This document shows, in pieces, positions 34,975 through 43,127 of a stretch of 64,000 bases of DNA. The notes below the pieces were generated by a model, which was not told the origin of the DNA, did no database searches, and worked only from the letters and a program-made list of their open reading frames with translations. Where the stretch lies: NCBI RefSeq assembly GCF_004368405.1, contig NZ_SBJH01000110.1, positions 1 to 64,000 on the forward strand. The letters are read 5' to 3'. Made by a program: the position numbers and the translations under genes. The DNA comes from Olivibacter sp. XZL3. Lineage in GTDB: Bacteria; Bacteroidota; Bacteroidia; Sphingobacteriales; Sphingobacteriaceae. Each line of letters starts with the position of its first letter. Positions within the stretch are counted from its first letter, which is position 1.

Positions 34975-35493
34975 ATGAAAATAGGTCAAGTACATGCAAC
35001 CTTTCTCCTATTTATCTGTCTGAGCTTCTTTGATGTCAGCTCATCGCTTGCGCAAGAGAAGGATTCGACACTGCGGTACACTAAAGTACAAAGCGGTTAC
35101 TTAATGGTGTTGAGACAAGGAGACAATGTGATCGAACAGCTCGAGCGCTTCGCCCAAAAAGAGCACATCCCATCTGCCAACTTTACCGGTATGGGCTTTG
35201 TGAACATCACCTTTGGTTTCTTCGATTCAGCAAAGAAGAAATTCGACCCGCAACATTTTAAAGATGTGGAATTGGCCAGTATGCAGGGAACTATCGCTTG
35301 GCAGCAAGGCAAGCCTAGCATACACTTACACGGTGTGGTAGCGGGCAAAGATTTCAAGGCCTATGGAGGCCATATTCTCGACGGAACAGTCGGTACAGGA
35401 TCTTTGGAAATTATGATTATCCCGCACGAAAAAAAATTTGAAAGGGTATTTGAAGAGGATTTGGGCGCCGACGTACTCCATTTGAAACCCTAA
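34975..35493 (+). CDS. Exported PPC (DUF296) domain protein
   Basis: 172 residues: a signal peptide (FLLFICLSFFDVSSSLAQ, about residues 10-27) followed by a complete PPC/DUF296 domain. Family segments: YLMVLRQGDNVIEQLERFAQKEHI, ANFTGMGFVNITFGFF, and the metal-binding HLHGVVAGKDFKAYGGHILDG, with His residues in the positions usual for Zn binding. PPC domains normally occur in cytoplasmic DNA-binding or metabolic proteins, so the signal peptide is unusual and suggests a periplasmic role. Monocistronic by position; the intergenic operator follows. Confidence 0.82.
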   Translation: MKIGQVHATFLLFICLSFFDVSSSLAQEKDSTLRYTKVQSGYLMVLRQGDNVIEQLERFAQKEHIPSANFTGMGFVNITFGFFDSAKKKFDPQHFKDVELASMQGTIAWQQGKPSIHLHGVVAGKDFKAYGGHILDGTVGTGSLEIMIIPHEKKFERVFEEDLGADVLHLKP

Positions 35494-35963
35494 GGGCAGA
35501 TGTAGCGCAAACACACCCACTAAAATAGAACTTCCTACAAGAAATGGGCCGTTTTCTATAAATCGGCTTACGATAACGTTATCGTAAAAAAACTGGGGAT
35601 CAGATACCCCAATCCAAACATATTCTTTGCACTTTGCCGTTGATTATGTAACAGTAGCTATGGCGAAACCCTATAGTGAAACCAGAGACCAATTTTGAAC
35701 GTAAACTTAAATAAAGTAATTATGAACCGTAAAATAATTAAATTCTTAGATGAAAGCTTCTATTGTTTGATACTCTACAGACCTAAAGAGCCAATGTAAT
35801 ACTTGTTAATCAACATCAAACGATATATCAAGCGAACCATTCAGTTCCGCAAAAAGTAAGCGTTAAATAATATTAACCGCTTCCTACCCATTTTTGCGTG
35901 GTGTTCCGTGCATCCGAGATATTGATAAACCAGTCAATTATAAACAATAATAAATTATTTTCA
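35494..35963. other. Upstream region of the SusC/SusD operon
   Basis: 470 bp. It contains the perfect palindrome at 35568-35587, an inverted repeat TGGGG/CCCCA shortly after, a possible 25-codon open frame at 35722-35799 (MNRKIIKFLDES then ILYRPKEPM) and an A/T-rich stretch. No promoter with both boxes is convincing. Confidence 0.5.
35568..35587. promoter_or_regulatory. Perfect 20-bp palindromic operator candidate
   Basis: TTACGATAACGTTATCGTAA is its own reverse complement. The central AACGTT within a symmetric AT-rich frame resembles LacI/GalR-family sites. It lies about 380 bp before the SusC gene and downstream of the PPC gene. No LacI-type regulator is encoded in this window. Confidence 0.5.
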
Positions 35964-38900
35964 ATGAAAACCAGTTTAGCCAAAAAACAACTTAAGCAGG
36001 GGATACTGCTCATGTCCCTACTGTATTCACCCTGGCTGGCGTCCAGCTCATTCGCTGCCTTTCATGCTCCACCCCACAGCAAGCTATCGAGCGATTTTCA
36101 GGAACGTGAAATCAAGGGCCGGGTACTAGACGAAAACAAAAAGCCTCTGCAAGGAGCTACTGTGGCGATTAAAGGGACAACAAAAAAAGTTTCAACCAAT
36201 GAAAGCGGCGCATTCGTTATCCAGTCTAGCGCCCCAACCGATGTATTAATCATCTCTTTTATCGGATACGAACCGGCCGAACAGATACTAAGAGCGGGCC
36301 AATCGGAACAGATCGTTATCACGTTAAAACCTGATGACGATACCGCGCTCGATGAAGTCGTTGTAGTGGGCTACGGTAGTCAGCGTAAGCAGGATGTAAC
36401 CGGTGCCGTTTCTTCGGTCAGCGCACAATCCATTGCCGAGGTACCGGTAACACAACCGTCTCAAGCGCTGCAAGGTCGGGCAGCAGGTGTGTTTGTAACC
36501 AACACAAACAATAAACCAGGGGGTGCCGCAACCGTGCGTATCCGCGGAAACCGCTCTTTTTCTGCGGGCAACGACCCCCTCTATGTAATAGATGGTATTC
36601 CGATTACAGGCGGACTGGAAGATATCCCCCCACAGGATATCGCCTCTATGGAAGTGCTGAAAGATGCCTCTGCTACCGCCATCTACGGCTCGCGTGGAGC
36701 GAACGGCGTCGTTATCATCACAACAAAGCGCGGAACCGCAGGTAAAACCACCGTTAGCTACGACAATTGGTTTGGCTTTTCCAGTGCGTATAAACAGATT
36801 GAGATGATGAATGGCGAGCAATTCGCCGAATTTAAAAGGGAATCCCGACGGGCAACCGGGAATTATGACGATAATGACCCAAATGCCGATCAAAATACAC
36901 CAGGGCTATTCGACCCGGTAGAACTCACCTCCATTGCACAGGGCCGAAGCACCGATTACCAAGATCTCATGCTCCAAACAGGGCACAGCATGAACCATTC
37001 GCTAAGCATATTGGGTGGATCAGAAAAGACCCGCTTCAATGTAAGCTTCAATTACATGAACGACAAAGGGATTATACCCATCCAAGACTTTAGCCGCTAT
37101 GCCATGCGGGTCAACCTCGATCACCAGATCGGTGACCGGATACGCATTGGTACTTCCATGTTGGGCAACTATAGCATCACAAATGGTCAAGATCTGAATC
37201 CTTATGACGATGCACTGCTAGAAAACCCGCTAGGTGTTCCCTACGATGAGCAAGGTAATCTTATATTTTTGCCCACAACCGACGGACTGCGTAGCAATCC
37301 CTTAAGCGAATTGGTCCCGGGCGCCCTGCTCAATAAAAACAAACGCATGCGTCTATTCAGCAGCATCTACGGTGAAGCTACCTTGGCCGAAGGACTCACG
37401 TTTCGCCTCAACTTCGGTCCGGATCTCATTCAAAATCGCGTCGGCAATTTTCAGGGCCGGTATACGAATACGCGTTTGGGAGGATCCGCTGCTGCGCAGG
37501 GAAACGAAGACTTAGTGTTCAATTATACGCTGGAAAACATCTTAAAATACAATAAAACTTTTGCCGAAAAGCACGCCTTGGAAGTTACGGGGCTATTTGG
37601 TTTGCAACACCGGCAGTTCGAAGCCACCGATATCAGCGTCAGGGGCATTCCGGTTGAAGAAATGCAGTATTTCAATTTTGGTGCGGCAGAAGAAATATTG
37701 GGCACGGGAAGTGATTTTCAACGATGGGATATCATTTCTTATATGGGCCGTGTAAACTACATTTTTGACGATCGCTTTCTGGCCACGATAACTACCCGGA
37801 TCGATGGATCCTCCCGCTTCGGAAGAAACCATCGTTATGGATTTTTCCCTTCGCTCGCTTTAGGCTGGACAATGAGCAACGAATCCTTTATGGAAGGTAA
37901 TAAAATCTTTGACCTCTTAAAGCTACGCGCATCATACGGTGAAACGGGCAACACCGGTATCGACCCATACGGCACACAAGGGCTCTTACGGCGCACCACT
38001 TACGCCTTTGACGAGACAGCGGGATTTGGCTTCCGGCCCAACCAGTTACAAAACGATAATCTGAAATGGGAAACGACGCGTCAATTCAATATTGGTTTAG
38101 ACTATGCAATCCTCGGAGGTCGCGTGTCGGGCGCGGCTGAATTCTATACTCAACAAACCCGCGACCTGCTTATGGAACGCCAACTACCGTTCACAACCGG
38201 CTTTGGATCCATTATGGAAAACGTAGGATCAACCAAAAACACGGGTTTTGAATTTAGTATATCGTCCACGAATATTAAACCGAAAGATGAGAACGGTTTT
38301 AGCTGGAACACAGATCTCAACTTTGCAACAAACAAAGAAAGCATCACCGAATTGTACGGTGGAAAACAAGACGATGTAGGTAACCGCTGGTTTATTGGAC
38401 AACCGATACAGGTCTATTACGACTTTGAAAAGACGGGCATCTGGCAAAGCAACGAAGCAGAAGAAGCCGCCCGTTATGGCCGCGTACCGGGCGAAATAAA
38501 GATCCGAGACCAGAACGAGGACGGTGTCATTAACGACCTGGATCGGGTTATTCTGGGTAATAACAGACCCTCTCTTACCGGAGGATTAACCAACCGCTTT
38601 GCTTATCGTGGCTTCGACCTATCAGTTTTCCTTTATTTCAATTTCGGAAACATGATTTATAGTTCCTTTCACGAAGTACACAACACCCTTTTTGGGCGAT
38701 ATAATAACCTGAATGTCGACTATTGGACGCCCAATAATCCGACTAATGCTTATCCAAGGCCCAATCAAAACCAAGAACGGCCTGTGTATAACACCACCAT
38801 GGCCTACTTTAGCGGCTCCTTCGTCAAAATCAGAAACGTTAATCTGGGTTACAATTTCCCGAAAAGCTGGGCGTCAAAAATAGGTGCCGAATCGCTCCGC

Positions 38901-39062
38901 CTCTATGTGAGTGCCCAACAGCCATTAATTATCTCCTCGTATGTCAACAAACACCAAGGCGTTGACCCCGAAGGGATCGATTTCAATGCAGATGCCGAAA
39001 ACCTACCGGTAGATACACCCCCCACCCGTACTTGGCTTTTTGGTTTAAACGTTAAATTTTAA
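35964..39062 (+). CDS. SusC/RagA-type TonB-dependent outer membrane receptor
   Basis: 1,032 residues from ATG35964. It starts with a signal peptide (about residues 1-33), followed by a carboxypeptidase-D-like regulatory domain (REIKGRVLDENKKPLQGATVAIKG), the conserved ALDEVVVVGYGSQRKQDVTGAVS, a TonB plug (APVTQPSQALQGRAAGV, VRIRGNRSFSAGNDPLYVIDGIPI) and a long 22-strand barrel ending in TRTWLFGLNVKF. It imports glycans or other oligomers with its SusD partner. The longer frame from 35898 adds 22 residues without signal character. No sigma/anti-sigma pair is adjacent, and the N-terminus lacks a secretin/STN domain, so transenvelope sigma signalling is unlikely. Confidence 0.95.
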   Translation: MKTSLAKKQLKQGILLMSLLYSPWLASSSFAAFHAPPHSKLSSDFQEREIKGRVLDENKKPLQGATVAIKGTTKKVSTNESGAFVIQSSAPTDVLIISFIGYEPAEQILRAGQSEQIVITLKPDDDTALDEVVVVGYGSQRKQDVTGAVSSVSAQSIAEVPVTQPSQALQGRAAGVFVTNTNNKPGGAATVRIRGNRSFSAGNDPLYVIDGIPITGGLEDIPPQDIASMEVLKDASATAIYGSRGANGVVIITTKRGTAGKTTVSYDNWFGFSSAYKQIEMMNGEQFAEFKRESRRATGNYDDNDPNADQNTPGLFDPVELTSIAQGRSTDYQDLMLQTGHSMNHSLSILGGSEKTRFNVSFNYMNDKGIIPIQDFSRYAMRVNLDHQIGDRIRIGTSMLGNYSITNGQDLNPYDDALLENPLGVPYDEQGNLIFLPTTDGLRSNPLSELVPGALLNKNKRMRLFSSIYGEATLAEGLTFRLNFGPDLIQNRVGNFQGRYTNTRLGGSAAAQGNEDLVFNYTLENILKYNKTFAEKHALEVTGLFGLQHRQFEATDISVRGIPVEEMQYFNFGAAEEILGTGSDFQRWDIISYMGRVNYIFDDRFLATITTRIDGSSRFGRNHRYGFFPSLALGWTMSNESFMEGNKIFDLLKLRASYGETGNTGIDPYGTQGLLRRTTYAFDETAGFGFRPNQLQNDNLKWETTRQFNIGLDYAILGGRVSGAAEFYTQQTRDLLMERQLPFTTGFGSIMENVGSTKNTGFEFSISSTNIKPKDENGFSWNTDLNFATNKESITELYGGKQDDVGNRWFIGQPIQVYYDFEKTGIWQSNEAEEAARYGRVPGEIKIRDQNEDGVINDLDRVILGNNRPSLTGGLTNRFAYRGFDLSVFLYFNFGNMIYSSFHEVHNTLFGRYNNLNVDYWTPNNPTNAYPRPNQNQERPVYNTTMAYFSGSFVKIRNVNLGYNFPKSWASKIGAESLRLYVSAQQPLIISSYVNKHQGVDPEGIDFNADAENLPVDTPPTRTWLFGLNVKF

Positions 39063-39067
39063 CAACA

Positions 39068-40744
39068 ATGAGAACACTATTCATGCTATCCATACTGACG
39101 CTTACCTTGTTTAGTTCTTGCAAGCGTATGCTTGATGAAGAAATCCGCTCGCAAGTAAGCGACGATTACCTTTCTACCCCTGAAGGCTTTGAAGATGGCG
39201 TTAAAGCCGCTTATTCAACCCTTCGTACTTTTCATGCCAACGAACTGGGTATGACCATGACCGTTTTTGGCACCGATACCTACACCATGGGCTCCGACGG
39301 ATCGTATAAATTTATCAATGAGTATACTTCTCAATTTGATCCCCGTACAGCTTATGTACGCGACTTATGGAATAATTTATATGTAGGCATCAATACATGC
39401 AATGCCGTCATCGGCCGTGCCGACGGCATTACCGAGCTAGCCGAAGAGCAGCGCAATATCCGCAAAAGCGAAGCTCAGTTTCTGCGCGCCTATTATTATT
39501 TCACCTTGATCCAACAGTACGGTGCGGTACATCTCACCACCACCGAAACGACCGAGGCAACTACTGTAGCTTCGCGGGCGCCACTGCCCGACATCTACCA
39601 ACTTGTAGAAGACGACTTACGGTCGGCCATCCAATACCTGCCTGTTGAGCAGAGCGACTATGGCCGCGCTACCAAACCTGCTGCCGAGCACCTATTGGCC
39701 AGGGTGCTGCTTACAAGAGCAAGCTCCGAAGCGGCGCAGGACAGCGATTATCAAGAGGCCGCCACCTTGGCCGAACAGGTCATCACTGGCTATAATTTCC
39801 GCTTACTCGATGACTTTGCCTCGGTTTTTGAACAAGGTGCCGGTGAGCGCAACGACGAAGTGATCTGGGCCGTTCAGTACACTAAAAATGCCATTACCAA
39901 TGGCGCCGACTCAGATGCCGATGGAACCGGCAATGCGGCACATCGCTATTTTTTAATGGAATACGACGTATTACCAGGCATGAACAGGAACATTCGGGAC
40001 GGCCAACCCTGGAAACGTTTTATGCCTACCAACTATACACTGGATGTGTTGTTTGCCGATCGGGTGAACGATACCCGCTATAAAAAGAGCTTCAAAGATG
40101 TATTTTATTGCAGCAGGCCGGGAACTTACAATGTAAACGGCAAGGAAGTCACCTACGCCCTAGGAGATACCGCCGTTTGGCTCCCCGGTTATCAATTAGA
40201 CCCCGCAGTGAAAGCTTCGAAAAACTTTATGGTAATCGAGCCACAGGCTTATACAAAAAAACTATATCCTACCTTGATTAAGTTTTTAGATCCGGAACGC
40301 CCCGATATCAATTATGAATTCGGATCCCGCGACTTTCTGGCGTTTCGACTCGCCGAAACCTGCCTAATCGCCGCCGAAGCGTTTATGTATGCCGGAGATA
40401 CGGATAAAGCCGTTACTTATATGAATAGGGTACGGGCACGGGCCGCTTATAACGGCCTGGATGAAACGGAAGACGCAGCACACCGTCAAGCCATGTTGAT
40501 TACGGCGGCCGACCTAAACATCGATTTCATACTGGAAGAGCGCGGCAGGGAGCTACTCGGCGAGCAGCTCCGCTGGTATGATTTGGTACGAACCGGTCAA
40601 CTCGTCACCCGGGTACAAGCTTATAACCCTGACGGCGGGCGAAATGTAAAAGAATATCATTCTTTACGTCCCATTCCCCAGGATCAGATCGACCGAACAG
40701 AAGGAGGCACAGGCAGCTTTCCTCAGAATCCGGGTTACAACTAA
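39068..40744 (+). CDS. SusD/RagB-type outer membrane lipoprotein
   Basis: 558 residues. It has a lipoprotein signal with lipobox FSSC (Cys18), then the SusD N-terminal TPR-like region (DDYLSTPEGFEDGVKAAYSTLR, LWNNLYVGINTCNAVIGRAD, EAQFLRAYYYFTLIQQYGAVHL) and the SusD-like C-terminus ending in FRLAETCLIAAEAFMYAGD and ILEERGRELLGEQLRWYDLVRTGQL, RPIPQDQID. It forms the substrate-binding lid on the SusC barrel. It starts 5 bp after SusC, so the two are one operon. No glycosidase is in the same transcript, so the substrate cannot be named. Confidence 0.95.
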   Translation: MRTLFMLSILTLTLFSSCKRMLDEEIRSQVSDDYLSTPEGFEDGVKAAYSTLRTFHANELGMTMTVFGTDTYTMGSDGSYKFINEYTSQFDPRTAYVRDLWNNLYVGINTCNAVIGRADGITELAEEQRNIRKSEAQFLRAYYYFTLIQQYGAVHLTTTETTEATTVASRAPLPDIYQLVEDDLRSAIQYLPVEQSDYGRATKPAAEHLLARVLLTRASSEAAQDSDYQEAATLAEQVITGYNFRLLDDFASVFEQGAGERNDEVIWAVQYTKNAITNGADSDADGTGNAAHRYFLMEYDVLPGMNRNIRDGQPWKRFMPTNYTLDVLFADRVNDTRYKKSFKDVFYCSRPGTYNVNGKEVTYALGDTAVWLPGYQLDPAVKASKNFMVIEPQAYTKKLYPTLIKFLDPERPDINYEFGSRDFLAFRLAETCLIAAEAFMYAGDTDKAVTYMNRVRARAAYNGLDETEDAAHRQAMLITAADLNIDFILEERGRELLGEQLRWYDLVRTGQLVTRVQAYNPDGGRNVKEYHSLRPIPQDQIDRTEGGTGSFPQNPGYN

Positions 40745-40792
40745 CAGGCTAACGACATCGATGCAAAGATCACGCCGTTATGCCATCCAGTG

Positions 40793-40828
40793 GAAGTATT
40801 GGTAGGTTATTACACCTACTGATACTTC
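40793..40828 (+). terminator. Hairpin after the SusC/SusD operon
   Basis: GAAGTATTGGTAGG pairs with CCTACTGATACTTC (14 bp including two G-U pairs) around an 8-nt loop. No long T-run follows, but its position 49 bp after the SusD stop fits a terminator. Confidence 0.55.
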
Positions 40829-40907
40829 TATTACCGATGCCGTATGCCTGCTAATCGTCATCAATGGCAAGATAGTGAAATGCCTGTGGCGGCAGGAAAA
40901 CGCCGTA

Positions 40908-41474
40908 CTACGCCCCAGCCAACATTCTTCTTTTCGCTTCGATACACCACAATAATTCGTTCACGAAATGGTGTGCTCTTTTGTCTGTCTGAGCCTTATC
41001 AAGTGGTTCACCCTCTTCATTGAAAGCCTCTTGCACCTTCGCTACGGGAAACATTGCCGGAACCAGCATCACGCCTATTTTCCATAGACTGAACACCAAG
41101 GAAGTCGTAACCTGCGCTCCGCCGAAATTTCCGGCAGACGCGGTAGCAATGGCTATAGGCTTCTTACGCCATTCATCATACAACAAGTCAATTACGTTTT
41201 TTAAACTCGCGGGATAGCCCCCATTGTACTCCGGAGTTACCAACAAAATGCCGTCCGCCGTCCGAATTTTTGATGCAAAATCCAGTATCTTGTCGGACGG
41301 ATCTTTCAAGAAACGTAAACGCTCTTCAAAAAGAGGGAAATTATAGGCATTTAAGTCGACCATCTCCACCTCAGCCAACTGATTGTTTTCGATATAACGC
41401 TGAAAATACAAGGCTACACGATGACTATTGCGACCTTGTCTGATACTTGCAGAAAGCAGAACAATTTTTGCCAT
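40908..41474 (-). CDS. NAD(P)H-dependent FMN reductase family protein
   Basis: 188 residues, flavodoxin-like fold: KIVLLSASIRQGRNSHRVA (FMN phosphate loop near residues 3-19), DLNAYNFPLF, and GILLVTPEYNGGYPASLKNVIDLL (residues about 77-100), the FMN-binding and dimer segments of the NADPH-dependent FMN reductase family. Cytoplasmic, likely a reductase of quinones, azo compounds or chromate-like acceptors. The start is placed at ATG41474; the upstream form from 41510 adds 12 residues absent from the family N-terminus. Confidence 0.9.
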   Translation of the reverse strand: MAKIVLLSASIRQGRNSHRVALYFQRYIENNQLAEVEMVDLNAYNFPLFEERLRFLKDPSDKILDFASKIRTADGILLVTPEYNGGYPASLKNVIDLLYDEWRKKPIAIATASAGNFGGAQVTTSLVFSLWKIGVMLVPAMFPVAKVQEAFNEEGEPLDKAQTDKRAHHFVNELLWCIEAKRRMLAGA

Positions 41475-41677
41475 ATTTTTTAATTTAAAGATATACGAAG
41501 TTAAAGGCATTCCCGGTTAACACCAACTTCTCTACCCATTTTAACAAAAAATGTGGATAAACGGTCTTCTCAGCAAAAGCTACCCCTACTTAAAATATAG
41601 GAAGCGCCGATCTTTATTTCTAAAATCAAAATTAAATGGTTAAAATTGTATTAAATAATTGATAATCTAATGTTAAT

Positions 41678-41926
41678 ATGAATAAAGCAAGCAGTATACA
41701 GGCGCCTGTTTTTGTGATTCATGAGCTGATTATTCGTTTGCAGGAGATAGATTCCCTCATTGGCGAATATCAAAGTCACTATTTTAACAAAGATGAAGCG
41801 GTGGTTCAAACTACAAACAGCGTGTTACATTTTCCACTGGAACTCATTCAAATGCAATTCCAAGCCCCTCATTTAATCGGAGAAGACGAGTTACGGCAAC
41901 AGTTACCGATGTATCGCCCCGTGTAA
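41678..41926 (+). CDS. Small unknown protein
   Basis: 82 residues, no signal or helix, acidic and Gln-rich (LIIRLQEIDSLIGEYQSHYF, PHLIGEDELRQQLPMYRPV). The composition is protein-like and the ATG is preceded by AT-rich DNA. No family recognised. Confidence 0.5.
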   Translation: MNKASSIQAPVFVIHELIIRLQEIDSLIGEYQSHYFNKDEAVVQTTNSVLHFPLELIQMQFQAPHLIGEDELRQQLPMYRPV

Positions 41927-42047
41927 ACCGCGCCGTAGCCCATGTAAATAGCTAAACCACATCACAAGCTCTGAAGAACAGAAATCGCAAAATGATCTGA
42001 TTAACAGATATTTATAAACATATATCAGCTAAAAAATTAACCAATAG

Positions 42048-42078
42048 TTGTTTATTTTTCCTAAAACCCGTATATTTG
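42048..42078 (+). promoter_or_regulatory. Promoter of the gpsA/glucosylglycerol operon
   Basis: TTG at 42048-42050, 20-bp spacer, perfect -7 TATATTTG at 42071-42078. Start of transcription about 42085, leader about 55 nt to the gpsA start. Confidence 0.6.
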
Positions 42079-42139
42079 CATCCCGTCTGGCCGTATGACT
42101 ACATGGCTTTGTTATTCTTTAATTTAAAAAACCAATAAT

Positions 42140-43126
42140 TTGATTGAATTTGGCGTTTTTGGCGGTGGCAGCTGGGCTACTGCACTTGTAAAAATTTTAA
42201 CAGACAATAAAATAACAGTTAATTGGTATTTGAGAAGGGCGAAGCAAGCAAACGCAATCCAAGAAACTGGCAGCAATCCCGATTACTTAAACTTCGTCCA
42301 CTTAGATACCCAATATATCCGATGTAGCTCCGACAAGCAAACGGTAGCACGAAAGAGTCCGGTAATACTCTTCGCCGTGCCGAGCGGTCAACTGGCCAAC
42401 TTGTTGGAAGATTTTGATGCAGCATGGATCAACGGAAAAATCGTCTTAAATTCCATAAAGGGAACCGTCGGCGATCAGCATGAAATACCGAGCGCCTTCA
42501 TTTCCACACAACTGGGTATACCGGAAAAGCTTCAGGGCATTCTTGCCGGCCCTTGCCACGCCGAAGAAATTGGCCATCGAAAAAAAACTTATCTAACAGT
42601 CGCCGCTCCGGATGTCGAGGTACAACAGCTATTACGAGGCTGTTTTGTCAGCGACTACATCGAGGTCCGTTTGGCCAATGATATAGCTGGAATAGAATAC
42701 GCAGCCATTTACAAAAATGTAGTGGGTTTAGTCTGCGGAATGGCAAAAGGACTTCATTATGGCGACAACTTCCTCGCTGTGTTAGTTGCCAATGCCTTGC
42801 AAGAACTGAAAGACGTCCTCCAACAGATGGGCCGCTCGTCGGAGCTCCTTAACTCTTCTTATGCCGGCGATCTTTTGGTGACCGCTTATTCAGCGCACAG
42901 CCGCAACCGCAGTTTCGGCGAGATGATCGGTAGAGGTTACAGTGTAGACAAGGCAAAAGGCGCGATGCAGATGGTGGCCGAAGGTTACCGGGCCACACGT
43001 GGGCTCTATCAGCTCACAAAAGAGCTGCCTTGCCAGTTGCCGATTTTGCAAACCGCCTATCGCGTGTTATTCAAATATATGCCCGTATTAACTGAGTTTA
43101 AATTATTAGAACAAAAACTGAAATAG
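42140..43126 (+). CDS. gpsA: Glycerol-3-phosphate dehydrogenase (NAD(P)+)
   Basis: Makes sn-glycerol-3-phosphate from dihydroxyacetone phosphate. The Rossmann motif GVFGGGSWATALVK is at residues 5-18, followed by VILFAVPSGQL, LAGPCHAEEI with the GPxxA-type substrate loop, and KNVVGLVCGMAKGLHYGDN containing the catalytic Lys near 195, then GRSSELLNSSYAGDLLVTAYS. 328 residues. The start codon is TTG at 42140, because the family N-terminus begins immediately there; an ATG alternative does not exist. It is followed after 1 bp by the sugar-phosphate synthase fusion, so both are cotranscribed, and its product is probably the acceptor for that enzyme. Confidence 0.92.
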   Translation: MIEFGVFGGGSWATALVKILTDNKITVNWYLRRAKQANAIQETGSNPDYLNFVHLDTQYIRCSSDKQTVARKSPVILFAVPSGQLANLLEDFDAAWINGKIVLNSIKGTVGDQHEIPSAFISTQLGIPEKLQGILAGPCHAEEIGHRKKTYLTVAAPDVEVQQLLRGCFVSDYIEVRLANDIAGIEYAAIYKNVVGLVCGMAKGLHYGDNFLAVLVANALQELKDVLQQMGRSSELLNSSYAGDLLVTAYSAHSRNRSFGEMIGRGYSVDKAKGAMQMVAEGYRATRGLYQLTKELPCQLPILQTAYRVLFKYMPVLTEFKLLEQKLK

Positions 43127-43127
43127 C

